Source of the DNA: UBA8752 sp965659115
Lineage (GTDB): Bacteria; Bacteroidota; Bacteroidia; Flavobacteriales_D; Sanyastnellaceae
Direction of reading: 5' to 3'
DNA: 8,276 bases
Assembly (NCBI GenBank): GCA_965659115.1
Contig: CBFHUP010000079.1
Coordinates: forward strand, 1-8,276
Both the position numbers and the translations under genes were made by a program. A model generated the notes under the pieces. The model ran no database searches. It was not told the DNA's origin and saw nothing but the letters and a program-made list of their open reading frames with translations. This document shows, piece after piece, positions 1 to 5,920 of this stretch. The stretch's first letter is position 1. The number at the start of each line of letters is the position of its first letter.

Positions 1-2410
1 TACAAGCTGCTGCCACGTGAGGAAGCCGACGTTCTCCTCTACGGCTGTGTGCTCCCAAGTGCAGACAACTACACCCCAGGTTCTGACATTGACGACGGTT
101 CATGCACCGGCAGTGAGCCCTGTGACCTGTTCTTCAGTGAGTATGCAGAAGGGTCGGGCAACAACAAGTACTTGGAGGTCTACAACCCTACAGCAAGCCC
201 TGTGAGCTTGGCTTTGTACACGATTGCCAGCCAGTCCAATGGCGCCAACAACAGCGATCCAGCGGCAGAAGAGTGGGATTTCTGGAATGACATCTTCCCA
301 ACGGGCGGATCTATTGCAGCGGGGGAGACCTTTATGATTGTGCATCCTTCCGCTGATGCGGCGTTGCTCGACAGTGCAGATGCCACATGGCAGTACCTCT
401 CCAACGGGNNNNNNNNNNGCTTTCGCGCTCATGTTCAGCGCCGCTGCGTCCTTCGGCAACGGCGGTGATTGGGATTTGCTCGATGTGATTGGAGAGCCTT
501 ACGGCCTCGATCCCGGCACTGCTTGGGACGTTGCGGGTGTGACCAACGGGACGCAAGACCATACCCTGCGCCGGAAGTCAAACGTGTCGTTTGGAAATGG
601 CGGCGATTGGACCACCAGTGCTGGAACCACCGAAGAAGACAGCGAGTGGTTGGTTTTGGCCAATGACTACGCGCTCAGCAACGCTCTCGAGGGCTACAAC
701 AGCCATGAGTTCACAGGCTTGTGTGCCACCAGCTCTGAAGGATGCACAGATCCCCTCGCATTGAACTACGACCCCACCGCCACCGTGGACGATGGAAGTT
801 GTTTGTTCATCCCCAACGTGACGATTCAGGAAATCAACCAAGATTTGACGACCGGCATTGTCACCACCAGCGGCATCGTGACCGGTGTTTACCTCACGGA
901 TGACGGTTCCTTCGGAAACCAGGCGGCCTTCACCATGCAGAACGGCACAGGCGCCTTCTCCGGATACTGGGTGCGCGGCTCTGATGCCACAGCAGAATCC
1001 ATTGGCAACGTGCAAATCGGCGATGAAGTCGAAATCACAGGCACGCCTGACAGCTGGTTTGGAAACGATTACTTCCCGAACCCCACCATCAATGTGATCT
1101 CCTCCGGAAACCCATTGCCCGCTGCAGAGGTCCTCGCCACAGGCGACGTGAGCTTGGAAGAGTGGGAAGCGGTGTTGATTTCCGTGACCGCAGAATGCGA
1201 CAACCCTGATCTTGGTTTTGCGGAGTGGAGCGTCAACGACGGCAGTGGCGGTGCGCGGGTCAACGACCGTGCCTACGACGCCTTTGGCGCAGGAGTAGTC
1301 GAAGCAGGCCGTACCTACCGCGTGACGGCTCCAACAGGATACGCCTACGGAAACTGGAAGATTGAGCCACGCGATTCCACAGACGTGGTGCGTTTGGGTT
1401 GCACAGACGCGACCTTCCCGAACTACTGGCCGCTCGCCAACGAAGACGATGGCTCTTGCGCCAACATCCCGGGCTGTACCGATCCTGCCGCCGACAACTA
1501 CAACCCTGATGCTACCTCCGACGACGGCAGCTGTGTCATCACAGGTTGTACCGACGAGACGGCTTTGAACTATGATTCCACTGCGACCGTAGCCGACAAC
1601 ACGCTCTGCTACTACACGCTTCCGAACATCATCATCAACGAGATCCACTACAACCCTTGCGACAACCAAGGAGGTGACTTCGATTGGGAATATGTGGAGT
1701 TCTACAATGCAGGCAGCGACGCTGACATCAGTGGCTATGAAGTCTGGTCGGCATTCTCCAACCCCACATCTTTGGCATTCGCGATGTCCTTCCCAGAGGG
1801 AACGGTCATCCCTGCAGACAGCTATTTCTTGGTGGTCCCAGGTTTGGTGGCGCAGTCTAACTACTCCGATATGGGCATCACGGTGTTCCTCATGGACAAT
1901 GGCAACTGGGGCAATGGTGGCGGTACCGCTCAATTGCAAGATGCCTATGGCAACATCGTAGATGCAGTCACATACGACGACGCAGCGCCATGGCCTTCTC
2001 AGGAGATCAGTGTGCTGGGCAACATTTTGGCAGCCAGCCCCGACGGCGGGTGTGCCTCATTGGAGCTCATTGCGACGGACCTCAACAACGATGACGCCGA
2101 TAACTGGCAGAACAGCTGGGTGGACAATGGTACGCCTGGAGCAGCCAACAGCTCTGCCTTCGGTTGTACCGATGGCGCTTCATGCAACTACCTCTCAACG
2201 GCGTTGTTCGACGACGGAAGTTGCACATATGATTGTCTCGGATGTACTTACGAGTCAGCCTCGAACTACAGTGCAGATGCCATCATCGATGATGGCACTT
2301 GTGAGTTGACTGTGGCCAATCCTTGCCCTACAGACCTCAATGGCGACGGCACAACCTCGGTCAGTGACCTGCTGATCCTCCTCGGTGCGGTCGCCACCGA
2401 CTGCGAGTAA
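1..2410 (+). CDS. Secreted modular protein with lamin-tail domains and cysteine modules (5' partial, split by gap)
   Basis: This is one gene read in two frames. Frame 1 is open from the window edge to the gap at 409-418, and frame 2 runs from 419 to the TAA at 2408-2410, giving at least 799 residues with the N-terminus missing. In order it shows: a cysteine module (43-105); a lamin-tail domain starting with FFSEYAEGSGNNKYLEVYNP (from about 124) and crossing the gap to about 717; a module (740-802); a beta-rich segment at 812-1396 with TIQEIN, VTTSGIVTGV and GDEVEITG, probably an OB-fold-like domain of the kind found with extracellular nucleases; three tandem modules; a second lamin-tail domain from NIIINEIHYNP to GTPGAAN (about 1622-2158); two more modules; and a C-terminal dockerin-like calcium loop. 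Such proteins in Bacteroidota are exported and act outside the cell, often as adhesins or alongside nucleases. No catalytic domain is visible, so the function is unknown. The end lacks a recognisable type IX sorting domain. Confidence 0.85.
43..105 (+). repeat. Cysteine module, copy 1
   Basis: A 21-residue module beginning GCVLPSADNY and ending DDGSC, with cysteines second and last. It precedes the first lamin-tail domain. The sequence before it (YKLLPREEADVLLY) does not resemble a module, so whether more copies lie upstream cannot be seen. Confidence 0.8.
409..418. other. Assembly gap (10 N) inside the secreted-protein gene
   Basis: Ten Ns interrupt the first lamin-tail domain. The upstream frame ends exactly on a codon boundary with YLSNG, and the downstream sequence resumes as AFALM one frame over. 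Ten is not a multiple of three, so a true 10-bp gap would break the gene. Lamin-tail domains commonly read SNGDDAF at this point, so the real missing sequence may be only about 6 bp (two acidic residues), or any multiple of three. The gap is a scaffold placeholder, not evidence of a pseudogene. Confidence 0.95.
740..802 (+). repeat. Cysteine module, copy 2
   Basis: The best-conserved copy: it starts GCTDPLALNY, continues DPTATV and ends DDGSC, 21 residues in all. It links the first lamin-tail domain to the OB-fold-like segment. The two cysteines at its ends probably form a disulfide after export; that is an inference from their strict spacing. Confidence 0.85.
1397..1609 (+). repeat. Three tandem cysteine modules, copies 3-5
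   Basis: Copy 3 (1397-1459) starts GCTDATFPNY and ends EDDGSC. Copy 4 (1472-1534) starts GCTDPAADNY and ends DDGSC. Copy 5 (1544-1609) starts GCTDETALNY but ends ADNTLC, one residue longer and without DDGS. Linkers are only four residues (ANIP) and three residues (VIT). The copies differ at many synonymous positions, so they are not a recent duplication. The array separates the OB-fold-like segment from the second lamin-tail domain. Confidence 0.85.
2162..2302 (+). repeat. Two tandem cysteine modules, copies 6-7
   Basis: Copy 6 (2162-2224) starts GCTDGASCNY and ends FDDGSC, with an additional internal cysteine. Copy 7 (2240-2302) starts GCTYESASNY and ends DDGTC. The linker (TYDCL) also carries a cysteine, so this pair has two extra cysteines that could pair with each other. 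The array leads into the C-terminal calcium-loop module. Confidence 0.82.
2324..2404 (+). other. C-terminal dockerin-like calcium-loop module
   Basis: Residues CPTDLNGDGTTSVSDLLILL, a few more residues and then DC close the protein. The loop at 2333-2368 (DLNGDGTTSVSD) has acidic or polar ligands at loop positions 1, 3, 5, 9 and 12 and glycine at 6, as in dockerin/EF-hand loops. It is followed by the hydrophobic helix LLILL. Only one such loop is present, whereas classical dockerins carry two. Flanking cysteines could staple the module. Whether it binds a partner, anchors the protein or only stabilises the end is not known. Confidence 0.7.
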
Positions 2411-2431
2411 TCCCTCCGCCAATATGACTTT

Positions 2432-2467
2432 AGAAAGGCAGTGCACTCCGCACTGCCTTTCTTTTTT
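2432..2467 (+). terminator. Intrinsic terminator after the secreted-protein gene
   Basis: A perfect 13-bp stem (2432-2444 paired with 2450-2462, AGAAAGGCAGTGC on the left arm) closes a 5-nt loop ACTCC, and the T run reaches 2467. It lies 21 bp after the TAA. A GTG within the stem would open a longer frame for the next gene, which is a reason to reject that start. Confidence 0.92.
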
Positions 2468-2518
2468 GCGACCTTCACGCCTGCTGCGGCCTGTTGGCTG
2501 TGGCCTTCAATACCTGTG

Positions 2519-4216
2519 ATGTCAAACCTGGTCGAAGTCTTGAATCTGCTCGGCGCCCTTGCGCTGTTCATATACGGGATGGTGGTCATGAGCGGTTCCA
2601 TCCAACGTCTGACAGGCAGCAGGATGCGGCGCGCGGTAGGCAGACTGACCCGCAAACCTGAGCGGGCTTATCTGGCGGGCTTGACCCTCACCGGTGTGTT
2701 GCAATCCAGCAGCGCCATCTCTGTGATTGCAGTCAGCTTTGCGCAGGTAGGGTTGTTGCGCCTCTCAGAGGCCTATTTCCTCATGTTGGGGGCCAATGTG
2801 GGCACCACCGTGACAGCGTGGCTCGTGGCGCTCACCATTAGCAAGCCTTCCCTGGGTGGACTGGCACTCCCTTTATTGGCCTTTGCCTTGCCTTTGATGT
2901 TCTTCAAGCGCAGAAGGACCCGGACTCTTGGAGAAGCCATCATCGGCTTTTCATTGATGTTCGTCGGCTTGGGATTGCTCAAGGAAGGCGTACCGCCCAT
3001 TACTGAAGTTGGTTTGGCCGGCTTTCTGGCTTTCTTCAATGTGGGGGGCGTCGGGTCCATTCTGGGTGCGGTGCTCATTGGCATACTGGCCACCATCGCC
3101 TTGCAAAGTTCTTCCGCGGTCATGGCCCTCATCATAACCCTTGCCGCCGGAGGGGTTGTCAGTGAGTTTACGGGCGCCGCCGTCATTTTGGGGGCGAACA
3201 TCGGCACCACATCGACGGCCATTCTGGCGTCTCTTGTGGCGGGCAGAGAGGCGCGTCGCGTGGCCGCAGTGCACTTCCTGCTCAATGTGGTGGGGGTCGT
3301 CCTTTTTCTTCCATTGCTCCAGCCCGTATTGGATTTGGTGCGTTGGTTTCTAGAGCCTGGCGGAGTTTTGCTGGGTGGCATCGGCATCTTTCTGGCGCTC
3401 TTTCACACCCTCTTCAATGTGATCACCACCGGAATTTTTGGGTTGTTCCCAAAGCCCATTCTGTGGATGGCCCGAAAGCTTGTCCCAGGGGAGGGGGTGC
3501 GGGACTTCCGTTCGCCGTTGGTCACAGCCAGCGCCATGGACGCCCCGGAGTTACAAGTCTTGGAGGCGCAACGCGAAGCGGAACACCACCATGAATTGGG
3601 GGTCAAGATGATGCGAGAACTCGAGACCATGATGGCGCAGCTCGACCCCAACAAGAGGGACCGGTCCTCAGATCGTGTTGGGGAATTGCGGAGCCTGAGT
3701 GGCCGCTATGAATCAGAGTTGAAGGCCTTCTTGGAACGGCTGGCCCGGGGCAAGATTTCTGGAGCGACTTACCGTCAGGTGCAGTTTCTGTTGGAATGGT
3801 CCACCGAGATCAGCCAGGTGGGAGAGCTGTTGCACGTTTTCATGGAAGTCCAAATTGACAGGGAGCGCAACGAGGTCTTTTTTGCACCCAAGCAACGCAG
3901 CCGTTTGGTGTCCATGCTGGGAGAACTCGCCATGGGAATGGAGGCAATGGGACCGCTGAATGGCCCCACGGTATTGGGCCGAAAGTCTGCCCGAGACCAT
4001 TTGAACCGTGTGGAACTGCACTTGTCGAGCGCCAATGTGATCCGCGAACAGATGCGTACCAAGCACCTCGAGGACGCCAGGAAAGGACGTTACTCAGTAG
4101 AGAGTGGAATGACGTTCAATGAGATGGGAAATCTGCTCGAGGAAATTGGCCTTCGCCTGGGCATCCTGGCATCCAAGTACGAGGAGATTTTTATGGCTTC
4201 GTCAATGAAGCGGTGA
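2519..4216 (+). CDS. Na/phosphate cotransporter family protein with PhoU-like tail
   Basis: Predicted inner-membrane sodium-dependent phosphate transporter of the NptA/YjbB type (565 aa). The membrane half is a clear inverted or tandem duplication. Repeat one has LQSSSAISV (QSSS at residues 62-65) and GANVGTT (91-97); repeat two has LQSSSAVMA (QSSS at 196-199) and GANIGTT (225-231). These motifs mark the substrate and sodium site in the family. VHFLLN and FHTLFN (251-256 and 295-300) are also family-like. After the last membrane helix (about residue 310) comes a soluble, helical, charged region of some 220 residues (about 340-560) that fits a PhoU-like domain. I chose ATG 2519 (MSNLVEVLNLLGALALFIYG) because the longer GTG frame at 2441 starts inside the terminator. 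No Shine-Dalgarno is visible. Some members mainly export phosphate, so direction of transport is open. Confidence 0.92.
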   Translation: MSNLVEVLNLLGALALFIYGMVVMSGSIQRLTGSRMRRAVGRLTRKPERAYLAGLTLTGVLQSSSAISVIAVSFAQVGLLRLSEAYFLMLGANVGTTVTAWLVALTISKPSLGGLALPLLAFALPLMFFKRRRTRTLGEAIIGFSLMFVGLGLLKEGVPPITEVGLAGFLAFFNVGGVGSILGAVLIGILATIALQSSSAVMALIITLAAGGVVSEFTGAAVILGANIGTTSTAILASLVAGREARRVAAVHFLLNVVGVVLFLPLLQPVLDLVRWFLEPGGVLLGGIGIFLALFHTLFNVITTGIFGLFPKPILWMARKLVPGEGVRDFRSPLVTASAMDAPELQVLEAQREAEHHHELGVKMMRELETMMAQLDPNKRDRSSDRVGELRSLSGRYESELKAFLERLARGKISGATYRQVQFLLEWSTEISQVGELLHVFMEVQIDRERNEVFFAPKQRSRLVSMLGELAMGMEAMGPLNGPTVLGRKSARDHLNRVELHLSSANVIREQMRTKHLEDARKGRYSVESGMTFNEMGNLLEEIGLRLGILASKYEEIFMASSMKR

Positions 4217-4712
4217 GCAGGGTGTCGCTCGATTGGAGGTCTCGGTCCACAATGTGCACTGCGAACCTCAAGGTGTCAAAGGCGGTACTCAGGTAATAGC
4301 GGGGTTCCAGGTCTACGGTGATCGTACCGCGTTGCGCTTTGTTTTGGCCGGTAGGGGTAATGAGTGGCGCCCGATAGTAAAAAGGCACTTCACCAATTTC
4401 TGGGTTGAGCGCAATTGGAGTCCATTCGCCGTTTTGCAACTCCTGGTATTCACAGAAGACGTTGTGGTGGAAGGGGCAGCCAGGACAGAAGACATCGGTG
4501 GTGTCGGCCTGCTCAAGACCGAAATTGCCATCTCCATCTTCGAACCCAATGATCAATGTACCCGACTCGCCTGCTGTCAGGAGATCAAGGAAAGTCAGGC
4601 GGGGCTCTGGGGGAAGCGATACCGGAACCTCACATCCCGATGCCAACAGGAGCAAGGCGGCCAAACCCAAGGTGGGTCGTCCTGACATTCCGCTTGTGAA
4701 CCAGTTGCGCAT
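4191..4712 (-). CDS. Putative lipoprotein of unknown function
   Basis: A 173-residue protein with a lipoprotein signal peptide: charged start, hydrophobic LGLAALLLL and lipobox LASGC, with the lipidated cysteine at residue 27. The mature part contains GFEDGDGNFGLEQAD, where D59, D61, N63, E67 and D70 are spaced like a calcium loop, then a Cys/His cluster (C76, C79, H82, H83, C87), then a beta-rich end with ITVDLEPRYY and RFAVHIVDRDL. I recognise the style (acidic GFEDGDGNFG segment, TPTGQNKAQRG, HIVDRDLQSSDT) as that of a Bacteroidota surface lipoprotein family with no assigned role. ATG 4712 is favoured by a promoter-like element just upstream, but ATG 4688 (MSGRPTLGLAALLLLASGC) would also give a good signal peptide. 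The 3' end overlaps the end of the transporter gene by 26 bp on the opposite strand. Confidence 0.8.
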   Translation of the reverse strand: MRNWFTSGMSGRPTLGLAALLLLASGCEVPVSLPPEPRLTFLDLLTAGESGTLIIGFEDGDGNFGLEQADTTDVFCPGCPFHHNVFCEYQELQNGEWTPIALNPEIGEVPFYYRAPLITPTGQNKAQRGTITVDLEPRYYLSTAFDTLRFAVHIVDRDLQSSDTLLTASLTKP

Positions 4713-4736
4713 GGTGGGAAATTAAGCCGCATTTTG
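4705..4736 (+). promoter_or_regulatory. Candidate promoter of the LuxE-like gene
   Basis: TTG (4705-4707), 21 nt, then GCATTTTG (4729-4736), 6 nt before ATG 4743. The TTTG half of the Bacteroidota -7 element is intact but the leading TA is GC. It overlaps the opposite-facing element for the lipoprotein gene, so the two could compete. Confidence 0.35.
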
Positions 4737-4749
4737 CAGCCCATGTCAA
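4717..4749 (-). promoter_or_regulatory. Candidate promoter of the lipoprotein gene
   Basis: Read on the minus strand: TTG (4749-4747), 22 nt, then TAATTTCC (4724-4717), 4 nt before ATG 4712. This matches the Bacteroidota layout TTG-N17-23-TAnnTTTG in six of eight -7 positions. The TTG lies inside the first codons of the divergent acyltransferase gene. This is pattern matching by eye. Confidence 0.35.
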
Positions 4750-5873
4750 CAGGCGGTTCTCCTTTGGAAGATGTTGTGACTCCCTCCGGCTCTTCGGAAG
4801 GGGTGGCCCTGTGGCATGCCGTGGTGGATTTCATCACCAGGGGTTCAATTCAAGCCGAAAATGAGGCGTTCAATCGCCTGGCATTGAGGGTCTTTCGCTT
4901 CCAATTTGAGGGGTGTGAGCTGTACAACAAGTGGTGCCATTATTTGGGGTGGTCAGGCACCGATGTGGCGGGCGTGTCCCGTTGGCAGGACATTCCGGCC
5001 ATGCCGGTCGAGGCATTCCGTTGGGGACAGGTTCAGACCGTTGGCATCGCAGAAAACCGTCCCCCCTTGGTGTTTCGCACCAGCGGAACTACAGGATCTG
5101 ACCGGGGGACCCACCGCGTCTTGACGCCAGAGCTGTACAGGATTTCTGCTACCGTTGGATTTGCAGAGCAATTCGGGCCGCCCAGCGATCGAGGGGCCGT
5201 TGTCCTTGGGTTGCTCCCCGGTTACCTCGAGAGGCCAGACAGCAGTTTGGTGCACATGGTGACCGTGCTGCGTGCCCAAGGCTGGATGGAGGCAGAAGGT
5301 GATCCTGAGGGCGGCTTTTTCCTCGACAATGTGGCCGCGTTGTTCGACACCATGGCTTCTGTGCAAGCTGCAGGCCGCAAAGTGGTGTTGATCGGCGTCA
5401 CATGGGCACTGGTAGATGCGGCAGAGGCTTGGCGAAATTCTGGGAGGCCACCCCTTCAAGAAGGGGTGCACATCGCCATCACAGGCGGCATGAAAGGACG
5501 GCGAGAGGAATGGGTGTCTGAGCGCGTGCGGAGCTCCATTCAAAAGGGCTTCGGATGTCAGACGGTGGCAGGTGAATACGGCATGACCGAACTCCTCAGC
5601 CAGGCTTGGTCCCTCAGGGATGGCCTGTACCAAACACCGCCATGGATGCGGGTCCGCATCCGGCGCACGGACGATGCCTTGTCCATGAATGCCTCCGGAG
5701 CGACAGGAGGAGTGGACGTCATTGATCTGGCCAATTTGACGAGTTGTGCCTTTCTTTCAACGCAAGATTTGGCCAGGCCCAATGCGGCGAACAATGAGGG
5801 TATTCAGGCCTTTGAGCTCTTGGGACGGTTCGACCGGTCGGAGGTGAGGGGGTGCAATCTGCTCGTGGATTGA
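4743..5873 (+). CDS. LuxE-family acyl-protein synthetase-like acyltransferase
   Basis: A 376-residue adenylate-forming enzyme of the LuxE/acyl-protein synthetase group. In bioluminescent bacteria LuxE activates a fatty acid with ATP and holds it on a cysteine for the reductase LuxC. Visible signatures are the phosphate-binding loop TSGTTGS (113-119), ITGGMKGRRE (246-255), GEYGMTELLSQ (277-287, the usual YGMTE adenylation motif), DLANLTSCAFLSTQDL (328-343, carrying the late aspartate region) and LLGRFDRSEVRGC (359-371). Cys371 is five residues from the end, close to where LuxE carries its acyl cysteine. No luxAB, luxC or luxD gene is nearby, so the job here is not light emission as far as the window shows. 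More likely it activates or transfers a carboxylic acid in lipid or surface biosynthesis; this is inference. ATG 4743 is preferred to TTG 4734, which falls within the promoter-like element. The first 25 or so residues look unlike the conserved family start (near ENEAFNRLALRVFRFQ). Confidence 0.85.
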   Translation: MSTGGSPLEDVVTPSGSSEGVALWHAVVDFITRGSIQAENEAFNRLALRVFRFQFEGCELYNKWCHYLGWSGTDVAGVSRWQDIPAMPVEAFRWGQVQTVGIAENRPPLVFRTSGTTGSDRGTHRVLTPELYRISATVGFAEQFGPPSDRGAVVLGLLPGYLERPDSSLVHMVTVLRAQGWMEAEGDPEGGFFLDNVAALFDTMASVQAAGRKVVLIGVTWALVDAAEAWRNSGRPPLQEGVHIAITGGMKGRREEWVSERVRSSIQKGFGCQTVAGEYGMTELLSQAWSLRDGLYQTPPWMRVRIRRTDDALSMNASGATGGVDVIDLANLTSCAFLSTQDLARPNAANNEGIQAFELLGRFDRSEVRGCNLLVD

Positions 5874-5882
5874 ATCCATCCT

Positions 5883-5913
5883 TTGGCAACCATCAAGTCG
5901 ACACCTAGCTTCG
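5883..5913 (+). promoter_or_regulatory. Candidate promoter of the PiT-like gene
   Basis: TTG (5883-5885), 20 nt, then TAGCTTCG (5906-5913), 7 nt before ATG 5921. Seven of eight positions, counting the two free ones, fit TAnnTTTG, and the spacing fits the Bacteroidota -33/-7 layout. Readthrough from the gene 47 bp upstream is equally possible, because no terminator lies between them. Confidence 0.4.
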
Positions 5914-5920
5914 CGCCACC

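Noticed and set aside
338..418. ATG at 338 as the start of a separate downstream gene
   Set aside because: That frame is out of phase with the real coding frame before the gap. Domain continuity across the Ns shows a single gene.
1397..1609. CRISPR-like or DNA-level tandem repeat
   Set aside because: The repetition is at protein level only; the DNA copies differ at many positions and the units are in frame inside a gene.
578..1939. Long open frame on the minus strand (453 codons) opposite the secreted-protein gene
   Set aside because: It has no recognisable domain and is rich in Val, His, Arg and Cys as expected for the complement of this coding sequence. The plus-strand frame has clear domains throughout.
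2441..2518. GTG at 2441 as the start of the Na/Pi cotransporter
   Set aside because: It lies inside the terminator stem and would add 26 residues before the normal family start at ATG 2519.
2511..2518. TACCTGTG as a promoter -7 element for the Na/Pi cotransporter
   Set aside because: It abuts the ATG, so transcription would begin inside the gene, and no TTG lies 17-23 nt upstream.
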